64,000 bases of DNA from Stanieria sp. NIES-3757 (GTDB taxonomy: Bacteria; Cyanobacteriota; Cyanobacteriia; Cyanobacteriales; Xenococcaceae), in the NCBI GenBank assembly GCA_002355455.1, contig AP017375.1, positions 868,001 through 932,000 of the forward strand. Reading direction: 5' to 3'. Below the pieces are notes generated by a model, which did no database searches, was not told the origin of the DNA, and saw only the letters and a program-made list of their open reading frames with translations. Below, piece by piece: positions 1-9,238 of the stretch. Positions within the stretch are counted from its first letter, which is position 1, and the number at the start of each line of letters is the position of its first letter. The position numbers and the translations under genes were made by a program.

Positions 1-2187
1 TGGATGCACAGTACTTTCCCAATCTTCGTATCGTAGTGGTTTGCGATTGGGGTCAATGCCATATAAATTGTAATTTTCTTGTGACCAAATCAAAACCTCA
101 GCGTTTAAGTCCCAATCCCACAAACCAGCTTTGGCACTTGAGAGGGCAAACTTGAGTATTCTTTGATTTTCTTGTAGTTGTTTGTCTGCCAGTTTACGAG
201 CGGTAAGATCGCGAAAATAGACTGATAGAGCTTGTTTGGAAGGGTAGGCAGATATTTCCAGCCATTTTGCTAAAGAAGAATCATAATATTCAAATGTAGT
301 CGTAACTTGGTCATGGAAAGCTCGATGATATTCTGAATATAATTCGGTGTCGACCAGAGCAGGAAATTCTGACCAAATACTTTTGCCAATCAGTTCCTGT
401 TTTGATTTTTTAAGTTTTCGTGCTGCTTCCTGATTGATATAAGTAAAATTCCAATTGCGATCGAGAGCATAAAAAGCATCGGTCATACTTTCGAGAATCG
501 TGGTAATTAGTTGATTTGATTCTCGTAGAGCTTTTTCAGCTTGCTTGCGTTGGTTAATATTTTGTAGAGTCCCCATCATGCGTAGAGGCTGATCGTTACG
601 GTCGTAAAAACATTTTCCTTTCGCAACTAACCAATGCACACTGCCATCTGACCAAATAACCCGATACTCTATGTTGTAGTAAGTTTTTTGTTCGATACAC
701 TCTTTAACCGCTATGTCAGTGCGATCGCGGTCTTCTGGATGTAAGGCATTTAAAAATCTTTGGTAGGTGACTGAACTATCGGGAGCAAAGCCAAATAGAG
801 TTTTACAACGATTTGTCCATTCTAATTTGTCATTAACTAAATCCCAAAACCACATCCCCATCTCAGAGGCATCGGTAGCCAGACGTAAGCGTTCTTCACT
901 ATGGCGTAAATTAATTTCGATTTGTTTGCGTTCCGCTTCATGGTGCTTGCGATCGCTAATGTCTTGAGCAATACCTAAAATTTGATGTAGTCTGCCATCA
1001 GTAGTCCGACTCAAAACTCGATCTTGACTTGAAAACCAACGCCATTTTCCATCTCTGTGGCGCATTCGATATTGAAATTCACAAACTTGACCGCTCGCAG
1101 CTTGATTAAGCTCTTGTAAATGCAAGGGTAAACGGGCAAGATCTTCAGGGTGCATAATCCGAACTACAAAATTTTTTTCTTCTTGTAGTTCATGTTCAGG
1201 TGAATAACCTAGTAAAGGTAAAATTTGGGAATTAACGTAGAGATTTTTTTGTTTGAGGGTATCAACTAAATATATGATGCCAGGAATGGCTTCGGTAATT
1301 TGCTCTAATAACTGTTGGTGATGTTTTAATTCAATTAGAGTTTGTTGATGATAATTGCGTAATTTTGAATCTTGAATAGCTCGCTCGACAAACAAGTTTA
1401 ATTTATCTACAGTGATTTGATTTTTAACTAAATAATCAGTAACTCCTTGTTTGAGAAACTGTACTGCTATTCGTTCGTCTCCTTGTCCAGTCAAAACAAT
1501 TACGGGGGGACGAAGATTGTTGGTTTGTTGTTGCCATCGAAATAACCATTCCAACCCATCCATATCAGGCAAAAGATAATCGAGCAAAATCAAATCGGGT
1601 TGACACTGCTGATAGAGTTCTAATCCTTTTACTCCTGACTCAGCTTCATAAAAGCAATAGTTCCAAATTGAATTGGTTTGTAAGTAACGACGGTATAATA
1701 GTCGGTCTTCTTGGCAATCTTCGATCACTAAAACTGTTCGATGAAGTTTAGCTTGAGATGAAAGTGATGAAGTTTTTTTGAGACGATGCTGCTGAAGTTC
1801 CGACTGTTTTTGTTTGCTAATAACTGTAAAAGTTACAATTACTCCGTAGGGTTTAGTTTGATTTTCTGTAAATAAAGGCTGAGAGTTTAATAATAACCAG
1901 ATTAATTTTCCATTGGGTTTATAAAAACCCATCACTACGTCGGTGCAAGGTTGACCTGTTTTCAAAGTAACGATCGCAGGATGAGTTTCGGGTGAAAAAG
2001 CAGCACCATCTTCATGAATTGTCTGCCAAGGTGGTTCAAATGAAGAACTACCGACCAATTGTTTAGCTGTGTAACCCAAAATTTTCTCAGCATCAGCATT
2101 ACAAGCTTGAATACTCCCATCAGCACCATGAAGAACTATTCCTTTTTCTGCTGCTAGATTTAACTTCTGTGATAGTTGAGTATTCAT
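1..2187 (-). CDS. multi-PAS sensor protein with internal receiver domain (3' part missing)
   Basis: The reading frame opens at the ATG at 2187 and runs leftward off the window, giving about 729 residues with no stop. Translation shows a PAS domain (about residues 10-125), a receiver domain (about 150-275) with motifs VLVIEDCQEDR and LLDYLLPDMDG (phospho-acceptor Asp) and TDYLVKNQ (Lys), then at least four further PAS/PAC modules, each closing with a pattern such as QDISDRKH, QNINQRKQ or RDLTARKL. It therefore senses through several PAS pockets, and probably ends in a histidine kinase or GGDEF output beyond the window. A receiver placed between PAS domains is typical of cyanobacterial hybrid sensors. 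The next gene on the same strand (starting at 2904) is a single-domain response regulator, a plausible partner. The domain calls are firm; the output domain is unknown. Confidence 0.85.
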   Translation of the reverse strand, partial: MNTQLSQKLNLAAEKGIVLHGADGSIQACNADAEKILGYTAKQLVGSSSFEPPWQTIHEDGAAFSPETHPAIVTLKTGQPCTDVVMGFYKPNGKLIWLLLNSQPLFTENQTKPYGVIVTFTVISKQKQSELQQHRLKKTSSLSSQAKLHRTVLVIEDCQEDRLLYRRYLQTNSIWNYCFYEAESGVKGLELYQQCQPDLILLDYLLPDMDGLEWLFRWQQQTNNLRPPVIVLTGQGDERIAVQFLKQGVTDYLVKNQITVDKLNLFVERAIQDSKLRNYHQQTLIELKHHQQLLEQITEAIPGIIYLVDTLKQKNLYVNSQILPLLGYSPEHELQEEKNFVVRIMHPEDLARLPLHLQELNQAASGQVCEFQYRMRHRDGKWRWFSSQDRVLSRTTDGRLHQILGIAQDISDRKHHEAERKQIEINLRHSEERLRLATDASEMGMWFWDLVNDKLEWTNRCKTLFGFAPDSSVTYQRFLNALHPEDRDRTDIAVKECIEQKTYYNIEYRVIWSDGSVHWLVAKGKCFYDRNDQPLRMMGTLQNINQRKQAEKALRESNQLITTILESMTDAFYALDRNWNFTYINQEAARKLKKSKQELIGKSIWSEFPALVDTELYSEYHRAFHDQVTTTFEYYDSSLAKWLEISAYPSKQALSVYFRDLTARKLADKQLQENQRILKFALSSAKAGLWDWDLNAEVLIWSQENYNLYGIDPNRKPLRYEDWESTVHP

Positions 2188-2386
2188 CTGGGCAGTTTTG
2201 TTAAAAAATTGTTAGGCAAAGCAAAGATAGTCAAGCTCAAGTATAAGCAATTGATTTGGATCAAGTCTATTTTAATCGAGCAAAAATTATTAATTACTTT
2301 AATCTAAAATCTAAAATTTACTTGAGAAAAAATGGTGTCGTCTCATGATAGGTAAGAAAAATAAATTAATGGGAATGATTATAAGT

Positions 2387-2408
2387 TCTTAAGAGCTAAC
2401 AGCTACCA
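2387..2408. repeat. degenerate heptamer tandem repeat
   Basis: Read on the minus strand this is CTGTTAG followed by CTCTTAA, the same 7-bp unit type found at 26862-26889. It lies in the gap between two minus-strand signalling genes. Similar 7-bp tandem repeats (STRR type) are known to be scattered between cyanobacterial genes. Confidence 0.35.
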
Positions 2409-2463
2409 ACCATATTACTTGCGGTTTCATACTTGCTTATCAGCAACGGCGAAAAAATTATTT

Positions 2464-2904
2464 TTATGCGGTTTTTTGGCAATTGTTCTGATTCTGTTGC
2501 ACTACTTTAGCGATCAATGCAGCTAAATGATCGAGTAGAAAAGGCTTAGAAAGGTAAGCATCAAACCCTGCTGATAAGATTTTCTCGCGGTCTTTGGTTT
2601 TTGCAGCAGCAGTTATTGCGATCGCGGCTAAATGTCTATTTGAGCTTCTTTCTATATTTTTTAACTGATTAATCAACCAAAAACCATTTTCTTCGGGCAT
2701 AAAAATGTCACTAAGAATAATTTCAGGTTGAAAAAATTGTACTTCTTCGAGTGCTACTTTAGCACTAGCAACTGATTTAACTTTTGCTCCAATTTGCTCT
2801 AGATAAAACAACAACAAGTCCCTCGAATCTTTGTCATCATCAACTATCAATACTCGTAATTTACTAATCTGGTCTTCCGCTTGCTTACTTCTTGTTGTCA
2901 TCAT
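2464..2904 (-). CDS. single-domain response regulator (CheY-like)
   Basis: A 146-residue protein made of one receiver domain. The acidic pocket is VLIVDDDKDSR (Asp22-24), the phospho-acceptor is Asp66 in ILSDIFMPEENG, the Thr/Ser switch position is in IAITAAAK, and the conserved Lys is in YLSKPF. No DNA-binding or enzymatic output follows, so it should act by phosphorylation-dependent protein contact. The start could be either Met1 or Met2. It lies on the same strand as, and upstream of, the multi-PAS sensor at 1-2187, which suggests a phosphorelay pair, although the 276-bp gap argues against tight co-transcription. Confidence 0.85.
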   Translation of the reverse strand: MMTTRSKQAEDQISKLRVLIVDDDKDSRDLLLFYLEQIGAKVKSVASAKVALEEVQFFQPEIILSDIFMPEENGFWLINQLKNIERSSNRHLAAIAITAAAKTKDREKILSAGFDAYLSKPFLLDHLAALIAKVVQQNQNNCQKTA

Positions 2905-3252
2905 TGCGATTGCTCCAATCTTTGTTTACCTTAGCACCACCAGTTAAAATTTTTGTTAACAATACTACCCTCTATCCCAATCGTAAAAATGTTCTTTAAT
3001 TTATTATTCATGCTGACATAAATCTTTGTTGAATTTGTGTTAAATCAGCTTCAATAGCTAAAGTACCTTCTAAGTATTTTTGCTTATTAATAAAAATTTA
3101 ATTGACTATAAAAGATAATCATTGCAAGGGGCTGTTTCGCTATCTGCGCTTCACTAGCCTAAGCAGCATCGTCTTGGCAGTTTACCAATGACTTCTTGTA
3201 CTATTTATTTCATTCAATTCATCATAAAAGCAGCGAGTTACTTTAAACTAAG
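2905..3252. other. intergenic region between divergent signalling genes
   Basis: This 348-bp gap lies between the divergently transcribed regulator (minus) and kinase (plus), so both promoters should be here. On the minus strand, codons ending at the TGA at 3010-3008 read as a protein-like tail (QKYLEGTLAIEADL, then TQIQQRF) after an upstream stop. This looks like the last 26 residues of an otherwise lost gene, but it is too short to assign. Positions 3121-3180 are less AT-rich than the surroundings and have no recognisable function. Confidence 0.4.
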
Positions 3253-6051
3253 ATGACTAATAATGCTGGTTTACTCCTTAAACCATCGTCAAAACAAGAT
3301 TTCGCCAGTCAACTCAAGTTTGCTGCCATTATTACCAGTATTCTTGTGATTTGTTTGGGTTGTGCTTCTGTTTTGGGGTGGATGTTCGAGCTAACTATTT
3401 TTAAAAGCATCTTTCCTCAACAAATGACTATGAAAGTAAGTACTGCTCTAGGTTTTATCTTAGGAGGAATTTTGCTTTTACTGTGGCATCAACAACAGAG
3501 CCATTCTCGGAAAAATCATCCTTTAATTCTATTTTTGTGGCAGTATTTATTACCAAGTTTTATCCTTCTGTTCAGTCTGCTAACTTTGGGTGAATATGGC
3601 TTCAATGTAGATTTGGGAACAGATTGGCTTGCATTCCCAGATCTAGACGATCCTAGTTATCCAATCACTAGAGGAAGGATGACTCCCTATACAGCCTTGA
3701 ACTTTTTATTGTTTAATTTTGCTTTTTTACTTTTAATTCAAAAATACTATTCTACTGCTCAATTACTGATTATTTTTGTAATAGCGATCGCGACTGTTAA
3801 TCTAATTGGTCATACCTATAATATTACCATTTTTTACGAAGTCGTTTCTGGGACAGAAATGGCAATTCAGACTGCCCTTAGTTTTATTTTACTAGCTTTT
3901 GCTTTTTTAGCTAGTTGTCCCGAACGAGGTTGGCTCAAAGAGATCGCGACACAAGAAGCTGGCGGGTTAATGGCTCGTTGGTTATTCCCGATTTTAATGT
4001 TCATTCCACCTTTATCAGGTTGGTTTTTTTGGTGGTGGTTACGAGGCAATTGGGAAAACGTTAGGCTAATTATTGCCCTAAGAATTTTATTGGAGATGGT
4101 AATTTTTGGGGTAATTGTTTGGTGGACTGCCAAAAAATTAAATGAATTAGACCGCCAACAACAACAGTTTTCTCAAGCCTTATTAGATACTGAAAAACGA
4201 TTTCGCGCTATTTTTAATCAAACTTTTCAATTTATTGGCTTACTTGCTCCCGATGGTACACTTTTGGAAGCCAATCAGACTAGCTTAGATTTTGGTGGCA
4301 TTAGTCTGTCAGAAGTAGTTGGCAAGCCTTTTTGGCAAACCTATTGGTGGCAAATTTCTGAACAAACTCAATTAGATTTGCAAACAGCGATCGCGCGAGC
4401 CAGACAAGGAGAATTTGTTCGTTACGAAGTAGATCTTCTTGGTGCCAACAGACAAATCATTACCATCGATTTTTCTCTCCGTCCAGTGATCGATGAAACA
4501 GGCGCAGTAATTTTATTAATTCCCGAGGGAAGAGATATCAGCGAACGTAAACAGGCTGAAAAAGCCTTGCAAAAAAGCGAACTAAGATATCGAGCGATCG
4601 TGGAAGATCAAACGGAATTGATCTGTCGTTACTTACCAGATTCAACCATCTTGTTTGTCAATGATGCCTACTGTCGTTATTTTGGTTTAGATAAACATAC
4701 TTTAATTAATCAAAAATATACTCCGGTAATTTATGAAGCAGATCGTCAGCGAATAACTCAACAAGTTGAGTCCCTGAACCCAGATCATCCTAGCACCATG
4801 ATTGAAAATCGGGTTTGGGCAAAAGGAAAGGTACGCTGGACGCAGTGGAATAACAGGATGATTTTCGATCAACAGGGGAAATTTTTAGAATATCAATCAG
4901 TAGGACGAGATATTACGGCACTAAAAGAGGTTGAAGAAAATTTAAGAGAAACGGAAGAACTCTTTCGTCAACTAGCAGAAAATATCAAAGATATCTTTTT
5001 TCTCTACTCTGCGAATGGAAAATTAATTTATGTTAGTCCAGCCTATGAAAAAATTCTGCATCTGTCTTGTAGTAGTTTATACGAACATCCTGAATCGTGG
5101 CTAGCAATGGTTCATCCGAACGATCGCCCGATTGTCCAACAAGCTTTGGCTCAATTAAACCAAGGCGATCAAACGTACGAATACCGAGTTATCGCTCTAA
5201 ATAGTCAAATTCGCTGGATCAGAACCAGAACTTTTGTGATTCGAGATGAGTCTGGCAACATCTATCGCATCGCTGGTATTGGTGAAGATGTAACTAAACA
5301 AAAGCAAGCAGAAGAAAAATTTAATGCTTTGATTCAAGAATTAAAACGTAGTAATGAAGCTTTAGAAGAATTTGCCTCTATAGTTTCTCACGATTTACTT
5401 TCGCCTTTGCACAAACAGCAAATGTTGAGAGAATTACTTGTAGATGAGTACGGTGAGATTTTAGACGAACAAGCTCAAGAATATTTAGACCGGATGGCAC
5501 AGCTAAATCAAAAAATGCAAAATCTGGTTCGAGGTTTACTGGCTTTTGCTCGTGTCACTACTCAAGCACAACCATTTGCACCAGTCGATCTCAATGCGGT
5601 AGTTCGAGAAGTGATAGAAGAATTTGAAGCAGAAATTGCTCAAGTCAACGCACAAATTGAAGTAGGAGAATTACCGACTGTTCAAGGCGATCGCTTGCAA
5701 CTGGAGCAACTATTTCAAAATCTGCTCGAAAATGCGCTTAAGTTTCGTGCTGTAGATCGACAACCAACAATTAAAATTTATCAGTTATTTAATACTCAAA
5801 CAGAATCAGAACCCGGCGAGGCTTGTACGCCCCGTCAAATTGTGATAGAAGACAATGGCATTGGTTTTGAACCTGAAGAAAGTGAGAAAATTTTTGCTCC
5901 TTTTCATCGTTTACATAGTTCTAGTAAATACAAAGGTACGGGTTTAGGTTTAGCAATTTGTCGTAAAATAATCGAACGTCATCAAGGCACAATTATTGCT
6001 CAAAGTCAGCCTCAACAAGGAGCAAGTTTTATGATTGGTTTGCCCTGCTAA
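3253..6051 (+). CDS. membrane-bound PAS-domain sensor histidine kinase
   Basis: A 932-residue protein. Residues about 20-290 hold seven or eight hydrophobic membrane segments (for example FAAIITSILVICLGCASVLG and LLIIFVIAIATVNLIG), forming an integral membrane sensory domain of unknown ligand. Three PAS/PAC modules follow (about 310-435, 440-560, 565-690), ending with motifs such as EGRDISERKQAE and VGRDITALKE. The kinase core has a HisKA-type dimerisation domain with phospho-acceptor His713 in SIVSHDLLSPL, and an ATPase domain with N box (QNLLENALKF), G1 (EDNGIGF) and G2 (GTGLGLAI). The family autophosphorylates on His and passes phosphate to a receiver. The kai operon with its true-receiver KaiA-like protein begins 374 bp downstream, so cross-talk is possible but unproven. 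Confidence 0.9.
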   Translation: MTNNAGLLLKPSSKQDFASQLKFAAIITSILVICLGCASVLGWMFELTIFKSIFPQQMTMKVSTALGFILGGILLLLWHQQQSHSRKNHPLILFLWQYLLPSFILLFSLLTLGEYGFNVDLGTDWLAFPDLDDPSYPITRGRMTPYTALNFLLFNFAFLLLIQKYYSTAQLLIIFVIAIATVNLIGHTYNITIFYEVVSGTEMAIQTALSFILLAFAFLASCPERGWLKEIATQEAGGLMARWLFPILMFIPPLSGWFFWWWLRGNWENVRLIIALRILLEMVIFGVIVWWTAKKLNELDRQQQQFSQALLDTEKRFRAIFNQTFQFIGLLAPDGTLLEANQTSLDFGGISLSEVVGKPFWQTYWWQISEQTQLDLQTAIARARQGEFVRYEVDLLGANRQIITIDFSLRPVIDETGAVILLIPEGRDISERKQAEKALQKSELRYRAIVEDQTELICRYLPDSTILFVNDAYCRYFGLDKHTLINQKYTPVIYEADRQRITQQVESLNPDHPSTMIENRVWAKGKVRWTQWNNRMIFDQQGKFLEYQSVGRDITALKEVEENLRETEELFRQLAENIKDIFFLYSANGKLIYVSPAYEKILHLSCSSLYEHPESWLAMVHPNDRPIVQQALAQLNQGDQTYEYRVIALNSQIRWIRTRTFVIRDESGNIYRIAGIGEDVTKQKQAEEKFNALIQELKRSNEALEEFASIVSHDLLSPLHKQQMLRELLVDEYGEILDEQAQEYLDRMAQLNQKMQNLVRGLLAFARVTTQAQPFAPVDLNAVVREVIEEFEAEIAQVNAQIEVGELPTVQGDRLQLEQLFQNLLENALKFRAVDRQPTIKIYQLFNTQTESEPGEACTPRQIVIEDNGIGFEPEESEKIFAPFHRLHSSSKYKGTGLGLAICRKIIERHQGTIIAQSQPQQGASFMIGLPC

Positions 6052-6424
6052 AATTTTATTTATTATAAATATTAATTTAAAAATAAACTAAGATGACTCA
6101 AACCTAAATTATTAATTGCTTTTGCTCAATAATAATAGTTTTGTTGCGTTTTGTATTTCTGAAAAAAATAAAATTTTCCAATTGTGCTGGTTTAGAAAAA
6201 AGATTTTGAGCAGTTATCTATAATTAGTTAGAGTCAAATATTTTTACACAACTATACAATAAAATTATTGTGGTGTTTCACTTATGAGAAAGTTTTGAAA
6301 TTTTCTCCGTTATTATTGCTGTAATACCATTTTCAAATAGTAGGGTTGTTGGTTATCTAGAATTAAATTTGCCTACATTCTGTTTAAAGCTCTTTTAGTA
6401 AACACTTTCATTTATAGTTTTCTT
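6052..6424. other. AT-rich intergenic region upstream of the kai operon
   Basis: A 373-bp, very AT-rich stretch with no coding signal in either strand. It should contain the promoter of the kaiA3-kaiB3-kaiC3-kinase operon. No clear Shine-Dalgarno sequence is seen before the ATG at 6425, and I could not define -10/-35 boxes with confidence. Confidence 0.4.
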
Positions 6425-7321
6425 ATGTTAAATCATCCCTGTCGAGTTTTATTAGTAGAAGATGAACCAGAAGATCTGAAAAAATTACAAACAATTTTGA
6501 CTAATGCTCATTCTGCATCTTTTCGACGTGGATTTAATTTAACTTGGGCGGAAACTGTAGCTCAAGGTAAACAACTAATTGCTCAAACAGAATTTGATGT
6601 TGTAATCCTCGATTTAATGCTACCAGATAGTCGTGGGCTAAATACTCTGAGAGAAATACAATCAATTATTTCTAAAATACCAATTATTGTTTTAACTTCA
6701 ATAGAAGATGAAATTGTTGCCGTTAAAGTTTTAGAATTAGGGGCTTGTGGTTATTTACCCAAAAATGTTTTGGAGCAAAATTTATTAATTTATGCAATTC
6801 GCACGGCGATCGAGCGTAAACTCCAATTAGCTAAATTTGAAGAGTGGCAAAAACAACAACCAGCCCAAGAAATAGCTTTACTGGAAAATTTTTTAGCAGA
6901 TAAAACTATTAATGAGCAATTAGCAGATTCAGAATCTTTGCAGCAAAAAATGCCCGATATAGTAGCAGAAATCAAAGAACGCTACCACGATTTACTCGAT
7001 CGCTTTGTCGAACAAAGAATTTATAAAGTTCAATACGAAATCAACCGAAATATCGAGGTTTTAGTTGAACAACTAGGATATCTTCAAGCCACACCCAGAG
7101 ATTTAATTGAGATACACACCACAATTTTAAAACAAAAACAAGCAACTCTTGGGCAAAGACAAGCAATGACTTATACGATAGAAGGTCGCTATTTACTATT
7201 AGAAATGATGGGTAAATTAGCAGCTTACTATCGGAAATATTACATGGGATTAAATAAAATTAATCTGGTTCAAAACTATAGTAACGAAATTTTAAAAAAT
7301 AACCAAAGATCGAATAATTAA
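6425..7321 (+). CDS. kaiA3: KaiA3-like clock protein: receiver domain fused to KaiA domain
   Basis: A 298-residue protein. Residues 6-135 form a true receiver domain: acidic pair Glu12/Asp13 (LLVEDEPED), phospho-acceptor Asp63 (VVILDLMLPDS), VLTSIED and the Lys of YLPKN. Residues about 165-285 match the helical C-terminal KaiA domain (KERYHDLLDRFVEQR, ATPRDLIEIHTTILKQK, TYTIEGRYLLLEMMGKLA), the part of KaiA that binds KaiC and dimerises. Canonical KaiA has a pseudo-receiver instead. The arrangement matches KaiA3, the NarL-type-receiver/KaiA fusion reported for the second clock of Synechocystis. It is followed 24 bp later by kaiB and then kaiC. The likely role is to stimulate KaiC3 phosphorylation, possibly gated by Asp63 phosphorylation. 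The assignment to the KaiA3 clade rests on architecture and context. Confidence 0.85.
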   Translation: MLNHPCRVLLVEDEPEDLKKLQTILTNAHSASFRRGFNLTWAETVAQGKQLIAQTEFDVVILDLMLPDSRGLNTLREIQSIISKIPIIVLTSIEDEIVAVKVLELGACGYLPKNVLEQNLLIYAIRTAIERKLQLAKFEEWQKQQPAQEIALLENFLADKTINEQLADSESLQQKMPDIVAEIKERYHDLLDRFVEQRIYKVQYEINRNIEVLVEQLGYLQATPRDLIEIHTTILKQKQATLGQRQAMTYTIEGRYLLLEMMGKLAAYYRKYYMGLNKINLVQNYSNEILKNNQRSNN

Positions 7322-7345
7322 TTTTTTTATTTAATAAATTTTAAA

Positions 7346-7648
7346 ATGTTTTTAATGTGTAAAAGATACTTACTAAAATTATATGTCAGCGGAGATACGG
7401 CTCGAACTCGGAAAGCGATCGCTAATTTACAAGAGTTTTGTCAGCAAGAATTACCTGAACAAACTAAAATTGAAATTATCGATATTTTAAAAAATCCTCC
7501 TGTAGCAGAAGAAAAAAAAATTTTAATTACGCCTACTCTAGTCAAAGAATTTCCTTTGCCTCAAGAGCGAATTATTGGCGATCTTTCTAATAGAGAGGTC
7601 GTTGCTTTTGCTCTTAATATTCAATTAAAATACCCTCAATCTAATTAA
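7346..7648 (+). CDS. kaiB3: KaiB-family clock protein (KaiB3-like)
   Basis: A 100-residue protein of full KaiB length. It shows the thioredoxin-like KaiB fold signatures: KRYLLKLYVSGDTARTRKAI at the N-terminus, the EIIDILKNPPVAEEKKILITPTL core, and RIIGDLSNREVVA. KaiB switches fold to bind the CI ring of KaiC and to sequester KaiA during the clock cycle. It sits 24 bp after the KaiA-like gene and 48 bp before kaiC, on the same strand, so co-transcription is expected. KaiB3 rather than KaiB1 is inferred from the neighbouring receiver-KaiA fusion. The ATG at 7346 is used; the next in-frame ATG lies 9 bp downstream and is equally possible. Confidence 0.88.
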   Translation: MFLMCKRYLLKLYVSGDTARTRKAIANLQEFCQQELPEQTKIEIIDILKNPPVAEEKKILITPTLVKEFPLPQERIIGDLSNREVVAFALNIQLKYPQSN

Positions 7649-7696
7649 TGCTTTAAAAGTAATCAATTATTATCAATTCACAATTGAGAGCGAGGC

Positions 7697-9214
7697 ATGA
7701 ACCAATCAAGGGAACAGGATGTATTAGCCAAAATTGAAACGGGAATTTCTGGTTTTGATGTTTTTTCGGAAGGGGGATTGCCACAAGGAAGAACAACTTT
7801 AGTCACGGGAACTGCTGGTAGTGGTAAAACGATTTTTGCTTGTCAATTTTTAATTGAAGGTATTAAAAGAGGTCAAAACGGAGTTTTTGTTACCTTTGAA
7901 GAATCGCCGAAAATGTTGCGTAAAAATATGCGCGGGTTGGGTTTGGACATTCAAACCTGGGAGCAAAAAGGTAAGTGGAGTTTTGTCGATGCTTCTCCCC
8001 AAGAGCGTAGTCTTCCATTAGTAAGTGGTGAATACGATCTAGATCCTTTAATCACTCGCTTAGTCTATGCCATTGAGCGAGTTAATGCCCAGAGAGTAGC
8101 AATGGATTCTTTGGGAGCAATTTTTAGCTATGTCCCGAATATTGGTCAAGTTCGGGGTGTAATGTTTAAATTGGCTCAAATACTTCGAGAGATGGAAATT
8201 ACTGCCGTATTAACCTCAGAACGTACGGCTGAATACGGGGAAATCAGTCGCTATAGTATTGAAGAATTTGTGGCGGATAACGTCATTATTCTCCGCAATT
8301 CCTTAGTTGAAGAAAAGCGTCGTCGCACTATTGAAATTCTCAAGTTTCGAGGTGTTTCGCACCAAAATGGCGAGTTTCCTTTTACTATCATTTCAGATCG
8401 AGGAATTGTGGTTCTTTCCTTTTCCACAGATGTATCAAAACACAAATCTTCCCGAAAACGGCTCACTTCAGGTAATCGAGAACTTGATGCTATGTGTGGA
8501 GGTGGATGGTTTGAGGGTTCAATGAGTTTGGTATCGGGTGCGACTGGTACAGGTAAGACTCTGATGGTGACAGAATTTATCGACGGGGGTATAAAAAACG
8601 GCGAAAAATGTTTGTTATTTGCTTTTGAAGAAAGTCGAGAACAACTTTTAAATAATGTGTTGGGTTGGGGTGTGGACTTTGAGCAAATGGAAAGAGAAAA
8701 CCAACTCAAAATTGTCTGTTATTATCCAGAAATTACTGGACTTGAATCTCATTTTGTTCAAATGAGAACCCAGATTGAAAAGTTTCAACCTCAAAGAATA
8801 GCCATCGATAGTATTTCTGCACTAGAAAGAGTTTCAACCCTCAAAGGTTTTCGCGAATTTTTGCTAATGTTAAATACAATGCTGAAAGAAAAAGGAATTA
8901 CTACTCTATGTACAGCCAATACTGTGAACTTAATCGGTAGTCCGTCAATTACAGAATCAAGCATTTCTCCTAATACAGATTTGATCGTGTTATTGCGCTA
9001 CGTTGAAGTTTATGGAGAGATTAGGCGAGGACTAACAGTGTTAAAAATGCGTGGTTCTAAACATGATAAAGATATTCGTGAGTTTTCGATTGATGAACGA
9101 GGAATGCATTTAGGAAAACCTTTCCGCAATATTACAGGCATCCTGGTAGGAAATCCAAGTTTAGTAAATACTGATGAATTAGACCGCCTCAACAACTTAT
9201 TTAAAGAAACGTAA
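7697..9214 (+). CDS. kaiC3: KaiC-family clock ATPase/kinase (KaiC3-like)
   Basis: A 505-residue protein with two RecA-like halves. CI has Walker A GTAGSGKT (residues 38-45) and the catalytic EE of FVTFEESP. CII has Walker A GATGTGKT (281-288) and the EE of FAFEESRE. KaiC hexamers hydrolyse ATP and autophosphorylate to keep circadian time. In the phosphorylation loop the residue matching Ser431 of S. elongatus KaiC is present (Ser424), and Thr426 is matched by Thr419, but the Thr432 position is Pro425 (ESSISPNTD). Dual-site phosphorylation in its usual form is therefore not possible at that pair. The C-terminal tail is short, ending NNLFKET. A GAGCGAGG stretch just before the ATG can serve as ribosome binding site. 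The gene lies between kaiB3 and a histidine kinase, all co-oriented. Confidence 0.93.
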   Translation: MNQSREQDVLAKIETGISGFDVFSEGGLPQGRTTLVTGTAGSGKTIFACQFLIEGIKRGQNGVFVTFEESPKMLRKNMRGLGLDIQTWEQKGKWSFVDASPQERSLPLVSGEYDLDPLITRLVYAIERVNAQRVAMDSLGAIFSYVPNIGQVRGVMFKLAQILREMEITAVLTSERTAEYGEISRYSIEEFVADNVIILRNSLVEEKRRRTIEILKFRGVSHQNGEFPFTIISDRGIVVLSFSTDVSKHKSSRKRLTSGNRELDAMCGGGWFEGSMSLVSGATGTGKTLMVTEFIDGGIKNGEKCLLFAFEESREQLLNNVLGWGVDFEQMERENQLKIVCYYPEITGLESHFVQMRTQIEKFQPQRIAIDSISALERVSTLKGFREFLLMLNTMLKEKGITTLCTANTVNLIGSPSITESSISPNTDLIVLLRYVEVYGEIRRGLTVLKMRGSKHDKDIREFSIDERGMHLGKPFRNITGILVGNPSLVNTDELDRLNNLFKET

Positions 9215-9238
9215 TAATTTGATGAGGGATTAATAAAA

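Noticed and set aside
767-967. 66-codon plus-strand frame at the left end
   Set aside because: It is antisense to the PAS-domain sensor gene whose minus-strand frame is continuous from 2187 to 1.
8251-8709. 152-codon open frame antisense to kaiC3
   Set aside because: It lies wholly inside a strongly conserved gene, has low-complexity Ser/Pro-rich content and no ribosome binding site; it is a by-product of the kaiC codon pattern.
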